This document shows, in pieces, positions 1 to 9,943 of a stretch of DNA of 64,000 bases (positions are counted from its first letter, which is position 1; each line of letters opens with the position of its first letter). Source of the stretch: Ralstonia sp. RRA (GTDB lineage Bacteria; Pseudomonadota; Gammaproteobacteria; Burkholderiales; Burkholderiaceae); contig NZ_CP146091.1 of NCBI RefSeq assembly GCF_037023145.1, positions 2,542,001-2,606,000 on the forward strand, written 5' to 3'. Below the pieces are notes generated by a model. It made no database searches, had not been told where the DNA came from, and saw nothing but the letters and a program-made list of their open reading frames with translations. Position numbers and translations under genes: made by a program.

Positions 1-2985
1 GGCAAAGAGCTGCAGCTTGTCGGCAACGATGGAGCCGCTCAGGTTGGGGTTGGCCTCGCCGAGCTGCACGCGGCCCTTCGCGCGCACCGTGCCGTCGCCG
101 CCGTAGAACACCACGTCCTGCAGGTCGACCACGTTCTGGTCCAGCGCCACGCGCACCACGCCCTTGGTCAGGCGGATGCCCTGGTCGTACAGCGCCACCT
201 CGATGTCCTGTCCGGTCAGGAAGCCGCTGATCTTGGGCGCACCAACCGTGCCGGCAAACTGCAGGCTGGCCGCAAGCTGGCCATCGGTTGCAACGTCAGG
301 GCCGAGCAGGTCGCCGATGCCTTTGAGATGCGGCAGGCTGATGGTCAGCCCGCCTGTCAATGGTGAGGCCGGCGACATCAGCGCCAGTGCACCTGGCGCA
401 GCATCGCGCGTCAGTCCGATACCGGCATCGAGGTAAAGGTTGCCAACGCGCGTCGACTGCACATCGCCGCGCAATGCCAGCCGCATGCCCTCGCCGCGCG
501 CCTCCACCACCAGCACGGTCAACCCCAGCGGCGTGAATCCGCGGCCTGCGTTGATCGACAGATCACCGCTGCGACGGGCAAAGCGCGCCGTACCGGTTGC
601 CGTACCGCCGAGGTCCAGATCCCATTGGCCATCGATGACGAGATCCGTCCGCACCGGAGGTGCCTGGCCCGTCCACGTACGCACCAGTTCCAGAACGCGT
701 GCGATCTGCAATCCATCGACACGGCCAGCGCTGCGCAGATGGCCCTGGTTGGATTCCACGCGCTCGATGTGGATAGGCGTCTGATCCAGCGTCAGATCTG
801 CGCGGCCGATCATCAAGCGACTCGGCGCCACCGACACACGTACCGGCGCCGTCAGTTGGAGGTTGGGCGCGCCCTGCGCCGACAGCGTGGAGATCGTGCC
901 GTCCCACGCATCACCGTCTTTACCGGGCGTCAGTGCGCCATCACCAGCCAGCGCGAACTTGAACGGCTGGCTTCGCACGTTGCCGTCGGCATCGGCGCGG
1001 AAGCGGTGGGCGCGACGCGTACCGTCCAACGTGGCGTGCACTTCGCGCAATGACACACTCGGGGCCGTCACACGCTGCGCGGTCAGCTCGAACTGCAGCG
1101 GCCCGTCGATCCCGTCCCGCATCTGCGCACGGCCGTTCGCCAGTTCGATCTTGTTGCCCTGATAGGCAAGCTGCTGCGCGCGGAAGGTGGCGTCCACCTG
1201 CGGGCGCTTGATCGTGCCGGACACGTCGCCAGACAGGGTGAGCGCCCCGCTCACGCCAAGCTGCAGGCGCGCGAGCTGTGGCGCGTCAACCTCCACGTGC
1301 AGGCGGTCGCCCGCAGCGCCAAAGCTGCCGCGCAGGCTGGCCTTGTTGCCGGCCACATCCAGCTTGGCGTCGCTCGGCAGCAGGCGCATCAATTCGTCAA
1401 CCTTGCGCAGGTGGACGTTGCCGTCGCCCGTCATCGGCAAACCGGCGTAGTCGCTGTTGCGCACCGCAAACTTGATCGCCGCATCGATCGGCTCACCCAG
1501 CGTGCCGCGTGCATCAAAGGTTGCGTTGATACGGCCCTTGGCCACCTTGGCCAGGCGCGACGGGTCAAACTCCGCGAGGTCGCCCTTGAAGGCGAACGAC
1601 TGCACGTCGTCATGCTTGAGCGCGCCCGCCAGCGTCAATCGTGAGCGGCCCAGCGACACCTGCGCACTCTCCACGGCCACCTGCGCCGCGTCGAGCACCG
1701 CCTTGGCCTGCGCACGCATGTCACCGCCGGCAAGATCCAGCGCCACATGCTGCGTACCGCCCGCAAAGTCCACGGTGATGGGGCCGGCGAGCTTCGTTTT
1801 CTCCAGCGACGCGTGCAGCGCCTGCAAGTCGAGCTGGCGCACATCCACTCGCAACGTGCCGTGGCCCTTCTTCACATCCGCGCTGCCAGTCAGTTGCGCG
1901 CCGCCCAGCAGGCGCACATCCAAGCCGGTGAGTTGCTGATCGTCTTCGTTCAGTCGCACCTGTGCGCGCAAGGATTGCAGCGGCAGTTTCTGCTTGTCGA
2001 GCGTGCCGGCCTGGGCGTTGTCGATCTGGATGGGGCCGGCGACCGTCAGCGTCTTGGCTTTCTCATCCGGGCGCAGATCGGCGTGGATGGTGAGCGAGGC
2101 CTCCGGCGCGCCCGGCGCAAACGCACGCGGGTTCACGTGGTCTGCAGACACAACCGCACGCGAAAGCGGCAGCACGCCAAACGGCGTGGCATCGATCTGC
2201 GCCTGCGCAGTCAGCTTGGCACCGGTGCCGGTCGCGTCGATATGCAGCGCTTCCAACGAGCCCGAAAGCTGCGCCGACACCGACGCATCCTGCTTCTGCC
2301 CGTTCGCTTCGAACTGCGTGGCCAGCGTGGCCGCGCCCGTGAGCGGGTACGGCCGCGTGCCCGTCATGCGCAGCGTGGCCGCCAGCTTGCCGGCGGGCGT
2401 TTCCATCCCGTCGAGCAGCACGTTGTGATGCGTGCCATCGGTGTGCAGGCTGCCGGCAATCGATTTGAGTTCGGTAGTCGACGTGCCCTCGCGTATGGCG
2501 AGGCGGTCTACGGCCAGCCGATCCACGTCCAGCGCCAGCGGCAACACCAATGAAGCAGGTGGCCCGCTCGGCGGTGTTGGTGGCGTCGGGTGCAGGATCA
2601 CCTCGACACTGCCCGCTGTGAGATACGCAAAGTGGGCATGCCACGGCCCGCGTGTGATGGTCCAGCGGCCTTCCACGTGGTCGATGCGCACTTCGGTGCT
2701 GCCCGCACGCACATGCACGTCACGTAGCGACAGCCCTTCGCGCAACGTGCCACCGGCCAGCTTGCCCGATACGTAGTCGTGGCCGAAACGCGTGGCAAGC
2801 GACCACAACTGTGCCGTGCCCGTCGGCGAGTGAATGGCCCAGGCCAGCCAGCCGGCAACACCAAGCACGATTACCAGCACAAGAGCGACGAGGCCGCCCA
2901 GCCAGCGAGCTAGACGACGGCCCCAGCCGCGCTTGGGCTTCGGCGCTTCGGGTTGGGTGGATGCAGGCGTCTGAGAGTCAGTCAT
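1..2985 (-). CDS. tamB: TamB, translocation and assembly module subunit (3' end outside window)
   Basis: Inner-membrane-anchored TamB/YtfN (DUF490) protein that spans the periplasm and works with the outer-membrane protein TamA in outer-membrane biogenesis. The first 995 codons are present; the frame is open to base 1, so the conserved C-terminal DUF490 domain lies off the window. A basic N-terminus is followed by one membrane segment near residues 33-52, then long beta-rich repetitive sequence with alternating polar and hydrophobic residues, as expected of this elongated family. It follows tamA immediately: an alternative ATG at 2991 sits 2 bases after the tamA stop codon, and I chose 2985; both are in frame. 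The pair is almost certainly one operon. Confidence 0.9.
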   Translation of the reverse strand, partial: MTDSQTPASTQPEAPKPKRGWGRRLARWLGGLVALVLVIVLGVAGWLAWAIHSPTGTAQLWSLATRFGHDYVSGKLAGGTLREGLSLRDVHVRAGSTEVRIDHVEGRWTITRGPWHAHFAYLTAGSVEVILHPTPPTPPSGPPASLVLPLALDVDRLAVDRLAIREGTSTTELKSIAGSLHTDGTHHNVLLDGMETPAGKLAATLRMTGTRPYPLTGAATLATQFEANGQKQDASVSAQLSGSLEALHIDATGTGAKLTAQAQIDATPFGVLPLSRAVVSADHVNPRAFAPGAPEASLTIHADLRPDEKAKTLTVAGPIQIDNAQAGTLDKQKLPLQSLRAQVRLNEDDQQLTGLDVRLLGGAQLTGSADVKKGHGTLRVDVRQLDLQALHASLEKTKLAGPITVDFAGGTQHVALDLAGGDMRAQAKAVLDAAQVAVESAQVSLGRSRLTLAGALKHDDVQSFAFKGDLAEFDPSRLAKVAKGRINATFDARGTLGEPIDAAIKFAVRNSDYAGLPMTGDGNVHLRKVDELMRLLPSDAKLDVAGNKASLRGSFGAAGDRLHVEVDAPQLARLQLGVSGALTLSGDVSGTIKRPQVDATFRAQQLAYQGNKIELANGRAQMRDGIDGPLQFELTAQRVTAPSVSLREVHATLDGTRRAHRFRADADGNVRSQPFKFALAGDGALTPGKDGDAWDGTISTLSAQGAPNLQLTAPVRVSVAPSRLMIGRADLTLDQTPIHIERVESNQGHLRSAGRVDGLQIARVLELVRTWTGQAPPVRTDLVIDGQWDLDLGGTATGTARFARRSGDLSINAGRGFTPLGLTVLVVEARGEGMRLALRGDVQSTRVGNLYLDAGIGLTRDAAPGALALMSPASPLTGGLTISLPHLKGIGDLLGPDVATDGQLAASLQFAGTVGAPKISGFLTGQDIEVALYDQGIRLTKGVVRVALDQNVVDLQDVVFYGGDGTVRAKGRVQLGEANPNLSGSIVADKLQLFA

Positions 2986-2993
2986 GGTCATGC

Positions 2994-4784
2994 TCAGAAC
3001 GCGATACCCAGCGATACGCTCGGCCGGAATTGCCTCTGCTGGATACCGTAGGCCAAGTCGAGCTGGATCGGCCCGACCGGGCTCTTCCAGCGCACGCCCA
3101 CGCCCACGCCGTTGAACCAGCGGCGCTCCGACCAGTTGTCGGTGGCGGTACCGGTATCCCAGAACACCGCGCCGCCCCACTGCGGCAGGAACCAGCGCTG
3201 GTACTCCAGCCCGCCCGTCGCAAGGAATTTCGTCGGCAGCGTACTGCCGTTGACCTCGTTGCCGATGCTCTGGAAGTCGTAGCCGCGCACCGACTGCGTG
3301 CCGCCCGTACGGAAACGCAGCGTGGCCGGCACGCCATCACCCGCGCCACCAGTAATGACCGCGCCCAGTTCTGCCCGCGCGACAAAAATGTCGCGCTGCC
3401 CGACCGGCACGAACTGGCGAATGCGGCTATACGAGCGCACAAACGTTTGGTCCGTCAGGAAGCCCTTCACCGCCGCGCCGATCTGCGTGGTGATGATGTT
3501 GCCCCGGCGCGGGAACAGCGGGTCGTCCACGTCGCGACGCGTCCAGGCGAAGCCGGGTACCAGCGCCTTGCTCAACTGGCGCTCGGCGCCTTCGGGGCGC
3601 AGGTCGTCATAGTAGAAGTCGATGGTGAACGAGGTCTCGTAGATGCCGCGTACGCGCGTCTGTTTGAAGCCTGAGCGATAGCTGCGCGTCTCGGTGCCCG
3701 AGGTGTCGGTGCGATCCATGCTGCTGTAGAGGCTGTTGACGTACTGCTTCTCGTCGGGCGGCAGGGTCACGCCGGCAAACAGATACTGCCGGCGCTGCTC
3801 GATGCGCGCCTGGGTGTCGAGCACCCAAGCCTTGTTGAACAGATTCAGGTATTGATAGCGCCCTTCCACCGAGGCCCCCGTGTCCGTGCCATAGCCGACA
3901 CCGCTGGTGAGGCGGTTGGGCGGGTACTCACGCACGCGCACACGTACCGGCGCGTTGACGGGGTCTTTCGGATCGTCGCCCAGGTCGACAACGGCGTTGG
4001 CGAAGTACGGCTGGCCCTGGATGGCGGCCTGCAATGCCTGCAGGCGGTCGGCGGAGTAATCCTCGCCCACGCGCAGTGGATTGACGTTGGTGATGATGCT
4101 GCGCGGATAGCGCGTCAAACCCTGTACATCCAGTGGCCCCAGCGTGTAGGCTGGGCCGCTGTCATAGGAAACGGACAGATCCGCCTTGTTCTCGTCCGGA
4201 TCCACACGCGCTTGCGACGCCGTCTGCTTGGCCGCGTAATAACGCTTGCTCTGCAGCGCAGCCAGGCTGTCGTCCTTGGCCTTGTCCCAGCCGGACTGGC
4301 GGAACGCCATCTCCTTCTGCAAGCCCCAGGCCTTCTTCAATTCTTCGATGCGCTTGGGGTCCTGCGTGATCGCGCCGTTGAAATCCAGCGCCACGCTGTC
4401 GATGGTGGTGCGCAGGCCGGGCTCGACCTTCACACGCACGACACGGTGATCCGGCGGCCCCTCCATGCTGGCAGTGGCCTTGGGCACGAAGTAACCCTCG
4501 GTGGCTGTCAGCTTGGTGACCTGGTCGCCGATGGTCTCCATCATGTACTGCAGCTGGTCGTCGGTGATGTCCTTGCGATCCTGGTAGCGCGACAGATCAA
4601 GATGGCGCTCCAGCAGGTCGCGGATGGCCTTGGGCGCCTCGATCTTGACGTCGTACTCGGCACAGGCCGGTGCGCACGCGAGCGACAGGGCGATGCCGGC
4701 CGCGAGCACAGCGGCATAGGCAGCAGAAAAACGAAAGCGAGACGGTCGTGACGGTCGATGAGGGCCGGTCATCGTGGCAAGCAT
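2994..4784 (-). CDS. tamA: TamA, Omp85/BamA-superfamily outer-membrane assembly factor
   Basis: 596-residue outer-membrane protein of the TamA branch of the Omp85 superfamily. It has a signal peptide ending near ACA-EYDV, a periplasmic region with POTRA-like repeats (about residues 45-270), and a C-terminal 16-strand barrel domain ending in the typical phenylalanine (SLGIAF). The motif GGTQSVRGYDFQSIGNEV matches the conserved Omp85 barrel motif with its (V/I)RG(F/Y) core. The frame is open further upstream to 4979, but only the ATG at 4784 (or 4772) puts the signal peptide at the N-terminus. It lies directly upstream of tamB and is divergent from the DUF3460 gene. Confidence 0.92.
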   Translation of the reverse strand: MLATMTGPHRPSRPSRFRFSAAYAAVLAAGIALSLACAPACAEYDVKIEAPKAIRDLLERHLDLSRYQDRKDITDDQLQYMMETIGDQVTKLTATEGYFVPKATASMEGPPDHRVVRVKVEPGLRTTIDSVALDFNGAITQDPKRIEELKKAWGLQKEMAFRQSGWDKAKDDSLAALQSKRYYAAKQTASQARVDPDENKADLSVSYDSGPAYTLGPLDVQGLTRYPRSIITNVNPLRVGEDYSADRLQALQAAIQGQPYFANAVVDLGDDPKDPVNAPVRVRVREYPPNRLTSGVGYGTDTGASVEGRYQYLNLFNKAWVLDTQARIEQRRQYLFAGVTLPPDEKQYVNSLYSSMDRTDTSGTETRSYRSGFKQTRVRGIYETSFTIDFYYDDLRPEGAERQLSKALVPGFAWTRRDVDDPLFPRRGNIITTQIGAAVKGFLTDQTFVRSYSRIRQFVPVGQRDIFVARAELGAVITGGAGDGVPATLRFRTGGTQSVRGYDFQSIGNEVNGSTLPTKFLATGGLEYQRWFLPQWGGAVFWDTGTATDNWSERRWFNGVGVGVRWKSPVGPIQLDLAYGIQQRQFRPSVSLGIAF

Positions 4785-4930
4785 GGCGCCGCCCCACGGG
4801 CCGGCTAAGTCAAAGGAAAGGCGTATTTGACCATACCGACCCCGGCAGGTGCCCAGGCAAATGCAACGAATACTGGCTTTCGGATCAATCCGAAGGGTTC
4901 CGAGTGCGCCGTGCCCGTCGGCCAATACGG

Positions 4931-4936
4931 TAAAAT
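4931..4936 (+). promoter_or_regulatory. Candidate -10 box upstream of the DUF3460-scpA-panC group
   Basis: TAAAAT lies 61 bases before the DUF3460 start codon in the 213-bp tamA/DUF3460 divergent region. No good -35 box is visible at 17 bases, so this is a weak, position-based call. Confidence 0.35.
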
Positions 4937-4997
4937 GCGCCGTTTTCCGCCCGGGAACCTCCCGTGCGGGCCGGATCACCCAATATCACTGACTGCC

Positions 4998-5186
4998 ATG
5001 GCCCTGTATAAGTCCGAGATCACCCAGTTCCTGGAAGAACTCAAGACCCAGAAGCCCGACCTGGAAGCGCAACAGCGCCAAGGCCGCTCGCTGCTGTGGG
5101 ACAAGGACCCGATCGACCTGGACGAACGCACCCGCGCCCAGGCAGCACGCGTGGCACAAAAGCCGTACGTCTACTCGCTGGACTGA
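4998..5186 (+). CDS. DUF3460 family small protein
   Basis: 62-residue hydrophilic protein starting MALYKSEITQFLEEL and ending with KPYVYSLD. The ELK...P.LE..QR.GR.LLWDK core and the C-terminal QKPYVY motif are those of the DUF3460 family, which is common in Betaproteobacteria and has no known function. It is rich in Lys, Gln and Asp, with no membrane segment or signal. It is the first gene of a same-strand group with scpA (40 bp downstream) and panC. The upstream ORF extension is not supported, because family homology starts at this ATG. Confidence 0.82.
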   Translation: MALYKSEITQFLEELKTQKPDLEAQQRQGRSLLWDKDPIDLDERTRAQAARVAQKPYVYSLD

Positions 5187-5226
5187 TCGGCAAGCCGATC
5201 CCCCAGGTCCCGAGGCCCGCCGCCGC

Positions 5227-6108
5227 ATGACCACTTCTGCGCAGGACAAGCTGCCGCTGCCCGTCGAATTGCCCAGCGTGGCACCCGAGCAGGACTCCAC
5301 GCCGGTACAGGTCGACGGTCTGGCCTTCGCGCGGCTATACGGCGAGCCGCTGTTCAAGCTCCCGCAAGATCTCTACATTCCGCCCGATGCGCTCGAAGTG
5401 TTTCTCGAGGCGTTTGAAGGGCCGCTGGACTTGCTGCTGTACCTGATCCGGCGCCAGAACTTCAACGTGCTGGACATTCCGCTGGCGCAAGTCACGCGGC
5501 AGTACCTGGCCTACATCGAGCAGATCCGCGCGACCAACCTGGAGCTGGCCGCCGAATACCTGCTGATGGCGGCCATGCTGATCGAGATCAAGTCGCGCAT
5601 GCTGCTGCCGGTCAAGAAGACCGACTCCGGCGAAGAACCCGAAGACCCGCGCGCCGAACTGGTGCGCCGCCTGCTCGAATACGAGCAGATGAAGCTCGCC
5701 GCGCAAAAGCTCGACACGCTGCCGCAACTCGGCCGCGACTTCCTGCGTGCCCAGGTCTACATCGAGCAGAGCCTGGCGCCGCGTTACCCCGACGTCAATT
5801 CCGACGACCTGCGCGTCGCGTGGGCCGACGTGCTGCGCCGGGCCAAGCTCACGCAGCACCACAAGATCTCGCGCGAAGAGCTGTCCGTGCGGGAGCACAT
5901 GAGCCAGATCCTGCGTAAGCTGCAGCATGCGCGGTTCATGGAGTTCACCGAGCTGTTTGAAGAAGCGATCCAGTCCGGCAAGGGCGCGCCCATCGTGGTG
6001 GTCAACTTTGTCGCCATGCTGGAGCTCTCGCGTGAATCGCTGCTGGAGATCACCCAGGCGGAACCGTACGCGCCCATCTACGTGCGCCTCGCCTATTCCC
6101 CGACGTAA
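5227..6108 (+). CDS. scpA: Segregation and condensation protein A
   Basis: 293-residue kleisin subunit of the bacterial SMC-ScpAB condensin, which bridges SMC heads and helps compact and segregate the chromosome in the cytoplasm. The hallmark N-terminal motif FEGPLDLLLYLIRRQ is at about residues 63-77, followed by the conserved ELAAEYLLMAAMLIEIKSRMLLP helix. The C-terminal winged-helix region is present. An extension of about 50 residues precedes the core, as often seen in Burkholderiales. No scpB is next to it; panC follows after 51 bp. The start is the first ATG after the DUF3460 stop codon. Confidence 0.95.
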   Translation: MTTSAQDKLPLPVELPSVAPEQDSTPVQVDGLAFARLYGEPLFKLPQDLYIPPDALEVFLEAFEGPLDLLLYLIRRQNFNVLDIPLAQVTRQYLAYIEQIRATNLELAAEYLLMAAMLIEIKSRMLLPVKKTDSGEEPEDPRAELVRRLLEYEQMKLAAQKLDTLPQLGRDFLRAQVYIEQSLAPRYPDVNSDDLRVAWADVLRRAKLTQHHKISREELSVREHMSQILRKLQHARFMEFTELFEEAIQSGKGAPIVVVNFVAMLELSRESLLEITQAEPYAPIYVRLAYSPT

Positions 6109-7011
<903 letters not shown>

Positions 7012-7028
7012 GCGACGTATCGCCCAAC

Positions 7029-7057
7029 AAAAAGCCCGGCAGTTGCCGGGCTTTTTT
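7029..7057 (+). terminator. Intrinsic terminator after panC, probably bidirectional
   Basis: AAGCCCGGC-AGTT-GCCGGGCTT hairpin with an A-run on the left and a T-run on the right. It sits between convergent panC and the ParA-like gene, whose TGA stop codon (7057-7059) overlaps the end of the T-run. Confidence 0.85.
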
Positions 7058-7722
7058 CATGCCGCCGCTGACGCATCAACCACGGTGGCCTGCGGGGGCG
7101 TTTCCCCCAGCCAACCGAGGATGCCGCCCCACTGCTCCACATCCTTCGCCACGCGCGAGGGCGCCACATCCCACAGCGTCAAGCCGTGCGCGGCCAGTTG
7201 CACGTAGTTCTGGGTATCGCGCAAATAGCCGAGGATCGGCACTTCCAACCCCTGCACGAAACGCTGGAGCTGTTCAGCGGCGCGCGTGCGCATGTCCACG
7301 CGCATGCCGACCACGCCCAGCTTGACCTCGCCGTGGCGAACCGCCTTTTCATCGGCCAGTTTGCGCAGGAAGGTCTGTGTGGCGAGGATGTCGAACATCG
7401 AGGGCTGCAGCGGCACGATCACGTGGTCCGACAGCTTGACCAGATCGGTCAGCCGCCAGCCGTGCAGTCCGGCCGGCGTATCGAGCACCACATGCGTGGT
7501 GCCCTTGGGCGGCTTGGCGATGTGGTCAGCGCTGATCTCCCACGTGTGGATGGGCTTGGCCGTCTCGGGGCGCAACGCCAACCATTCGCGCGATGACTGC
7601 TGGCGGTCGGTATCGCCCAGCATCACGGCGTGGTCCTGACTGGCAAAGTAGCCCGCCAGATTGGTTGCCAGCGTGGTCTTGCCCACCCCGCCCTTCGGAT
7701 TCGCTACAACGGCCACCGGCAT
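7057..7722 (-). CDS. Orphan ParA/MinD-type ATPase
   Basis: 221-residue ParA-family P-loop ATPase. The deviant Walker A motif KGGVGKTT is at residues 10-17, with a DTDRQQSSREW switch segment and VVLDTPAGLHGWRL as Walker B region. There is no N-terminal DNA-binding domain and no parB or parS-like repeat beside it, so this is a chromosomal orphan ParA; its cargo cannot be read from sequence. The ATG at 7722 is chosen because AAGGAGG lies five bases upstream; the longer frame to 7740 would begin before this ribosome-binding site. It lies between panC (convergent) and cobQ (same strand, 87 bp upstream); I see no functional tie to either. Confidence 0.85.
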   Translation of the reverse strand: MPVAVVANPKGGVGKTTLATNLAGYFASQDHAVMLGDTDRQQSSREWLALRPETAKPIHTWEISADHIAKPPKGTTHVVLDTPAGLHGWRLTDLVKLSDHVIVPLQPSMFDILATQTFLRKLADEKAVRHGEVKLGVVGMRVDMRTRAAEQLQRFVQGLEVPILGYLRDTQNYVQLAAHGLTLWDVAPSRVAKDVEQWGGILGWLGETPPQATVVDASAAA

Positions 7723-7809
7723 GCCTGCCTCCTTGTACACAATCGCGCGATCGCTGAATCATGTGCCGAGTGGATCACTCGACGGATCTGCCTATCCGGT
7801 AATTATGGC

Positions 7810-9297
7810 TCAGCCCGCACGTGGCAGCGTCCCGAACAGCGCGGCAAGGTTGAGGTGCGCCTCGCACGTGTCGGCAAGGCGTTCAAGCGATGCCTCGCGT
7901 AGTGCCCCGTAGTCCTGCGCCTGCGCATCGCGCACGCCGGCCCAGGCAAGCAGCGCTCGGCAGGCTTCAGGCGCATCGAACAGCCCGTGGAGATACGTGG
8001 CGAGGATCTGCCCGTCGGGCGAGATGGCCCCGTCTGCGCGCCCGTCGTCGAGTTGCACGGCGGGCCGCGCGAGTGCCGGCCCCTCGGTCACGCCCATGTG
8101 GATTTCATAGCCGGCAATGGCTGCCCCGCCCTCCGCCAGCGTGCCGCGCACTTGCCGCAGCTGCTTGGCAGCCTCCAGCGTGGTCTCGAAATCGAGATAG
8201 CCGAGACCATCAACGCTGCCGGGCACACCTTCCAGCCCCTGCGGATCATGCAGGCGCCGCCCCAGCATCTGCATGCCGCCGCAGATGCCGATCAGCTTGC
8301 CGCCGTAGCGCAGGTGCCGCGCGATCGCCACTTCCCAGCCGTTGGCACGCAACCAGGCGAGGTCTGCCTGCACGCTTTTGCTGCCGGGCAGGATGATGAG
8401 ATCGGCTGGGGGAATCGGCTGGCCCGGGCCAACCAAGCGCACGTCCACCTGCGGGTGCGCGCGCAGCGCATCGAAATCGGTGTGATTGGATACGCGCGGC
8501 AACACCGGAATCACCACGCGCAGCGCATCGCCAGAGGCTGCGCGCTGCGCGGTCTGCACGGCGTCTTCCGCATCCAAATGCAGGCCGTGCAGGTACGGCA
8601 GCACGCCAAACACCGGCTTGCCCGTCTGCGCCGTCAGCCAATCCAGCCCCGGCGTAAGCAGCGAGATGTCGCCGCGAAACCGGTTGATGACGAAGCCGGC
8701 CACACGCGCACGTTCGCTCTCCGACAGGCAGGCGAGCGTGCCAACCAGATGTGCGAACACGCCACCACGGTCGATGTCGGCGACGAGCATGACCGGACAA
8801 TCGACGGCTTCCGCAAAGCCCATGTTGGCGATGTCGCGGTCGCGCAGGTTGATCTCGGCGGGGCTGCCAGCGCCTTCCACCAGCACGAGGTCGTATTGCA
8901 TGCGCAGGCGGGTGTGCGACTCCAGCACCGCGGCCATCGCGGTGGGCTTGTAGTCGTGGTAGGCGCGGGCGTCGAGGTCACAGCGCGGCTGGCCGTGGAT
9001 GATGACCTGCGCACCGGTGTCGCTGTTGGGCTTGAGCAGCACGGGGTTCATGTCGACCGTGGGTGCAACGCCTGCGGCCTGTGCCTGCAGCGCCTGGGCA
9101 CGGCCGATCTCACCGCCGTCTGCGGTGACGGCGCTGTTGAGCGCCATGTTCTGCGGCTTGAACGGCGCCACGCGCACACCGGCGCGATGGGCGACGCGGC
9201 ACAGCCCTGCCACCAGCGTGCTCTTGCCGGCATCGGACGTGGTGCCCTGGATCATCAGCGTGCCGCGTGGCGGCACAGTAAACGGTGGCTTTGGCAT
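7810..9297 (-). CDS. cobQ: Cobyric acid synthase
   Basis: 495-residue CobQ/CbiP amidotransferase that amidates the b, d, e and g side chains of adenosylcobyrinic acid a,c-diamide using glutamine and ATP. The N-terminal dethiobiotin-synthetase-like domain has [11 protein letters not shown] (residues 18-28). The C-terminal class I glutamine amidotransferase-like domain has the nucleophile in [10 protein letters not shown] (Cys339) and a later YLHGLFD histidine. Length is normal. It is divergent from cobU across only 70 bp, and its candidate -10 box is so close to the ATG that the mRNA may be leaderless. Confidence 0.96.
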   Translation of the reverse strand: MPKPPFTVPPRGTLMIQGTTSDAGKSTLVAGLCRVAHRAGVRVAPFKPQNMALNSAVTADGGEIGRAQALQAQAAGVAPTVDMNPVLLKPNSDTGAQVIIHGQPRCDLDARAYHDYKPTAMAAVLESHTRLRMQYDLVLVEGAGSPAEINLRDRDIANMGFAEAVDCPVMLVADIDRGGVFAHLVGTLACLSESERARVAGFVINRFRGDISLLTPGLDWLTAQTGKPVFGVLPYLHGLHLDAEDAVQTAQRAASGDALRVVIPVLPRVSNHTDFDALRAHPQVDVRLVGPGQPIPPADLIILPGSKSVQADLAWLRANGWEVAIARHLRYGGKLIGICGGMQMLGRRLHDPQGLEGVPGSVDGLGYLDFETTLEAAKQLRQVRGTLAEGGAAIAGYEIHMGVTEGPALARPAVQLDDGRADGAISPDGQILATYLHGLFDAPEACRALLAWAGVRDAQAQDYGALREASLERLADTCEAHLNLAALFGTLPRAG

Positions 9298-9367
9298 GCG
9301 CGGATTATCGCATTCACATATCTGCGCCCGCTCTGCATCAAGGGGCCCCCACGGCTAAAATGCGCGG
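9298..9367. promoter_or_regulatory. Compact divergent promoter region, cobQ/cobU
   Basis: On the plus strand TAAAAT (9356-9361) ends six bases before the cobU ATG. On the minus strand GATAAT (9309-9304) ends six bases before the cobQ ATG. If both are -10 boxes, transcription of each gene would begin at or near its start codon, giving leaderless mRNAs; neither gene shows a Shine-Dalgarno sequence. The -35 matches are weak. Confidence 0.45.
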
Positions 9368-9943
9368 ATGTCCCGCCGTCTCACACTCGTCCTCGGTGGC
9401 GCCCGCTCGGGCAAGAGCCACCACGCTGAACAACTCGCGCTGCAATGCGCGGGGCCGGTCACGTATGTCGCCACGGCGGGTGAAGGCGATGAAGAGATGC
9501 AATTGCGCGTGGCCCTGCACCGCGCACGCCGGCCCGAGCATTGGGGCCTGGTCGAAGAGCCCGTGCGCCTGGCCGAAGCGCTGTACACGCACACCCAGCA
9601 CGGTGGTTGCGTGCTGGTGGATTGCCTCACGCTGTGGCTCAACAACCTCCTTTTCTCTGAGCACCACGAGTATCCCGACACCGGCCTCATCACGCCCCCC
9701 GAAGCCTGGACGACCGAGATTGACGCCCTGCTCACCGCCCTGCCGCTGCTGCCTGGCGAGGTGATTCTCGTGAGCAACGAGATCGGTCTGGGCGTAGTCC
9801 CGATGGGTGCCGTCACGCGTTTCTATGTGGATGAACTCGGCCGCCTGAACCAGCGCCTGGCTGCGCTGGCCGACAACGTGCATCTGCTGGTGGCCGGCAT
9901 CCCGATGGTGGTCAAAGGGCCGGCACTCGGCAGTAGCGCGTGA
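9368..9943 (+). CDS. cobU: Adenosylcobinamide kinase / adenosylcobinamide-phosphate guanylyltransferase
   Basis: 191-residue bifunctional enzyme of the nucleotide-loop pathway: it phosphorylates adenosylcobinamide and then transfers GMP from GTP to give adenosylcobinamide-GDP. The P-loop [13 protein letters not shown] is at residues 10-22. The [28 protein letters not shown] segment is the conserved CobU C-terminal signature. Start ATG 9368 has no ribosome-binding site. Its stop codon overlaps the GTG start of cbiB (GTGA), showing tight coupling in a cobU-cbiB-cobD-btuF operon. Confidence 0.96.
   Translation: MSRRLTLVLGGARSGKSHHAEQLALQCAGPVTYVATAGEGDEEMQLRVALHRARRPEHWGLVEEPVRLAEALYTHTQHGGCVLVDCLTLWLNNLLFSEHHEYPDTGLITPPEAWTTEIDALLTALPLLPGEVILVSNEIGLGVVPMGAVTRFYVDELGRLNQRLAALADNVHLLVAGIPMVVKGPALGSSA

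Noticed and set aside
9341..9348. GGGGCCCC palindrome in the cobQ/cobU gap
   Set aside because: Too short to call an operator in GC-rich DNA; no second copy nearby.
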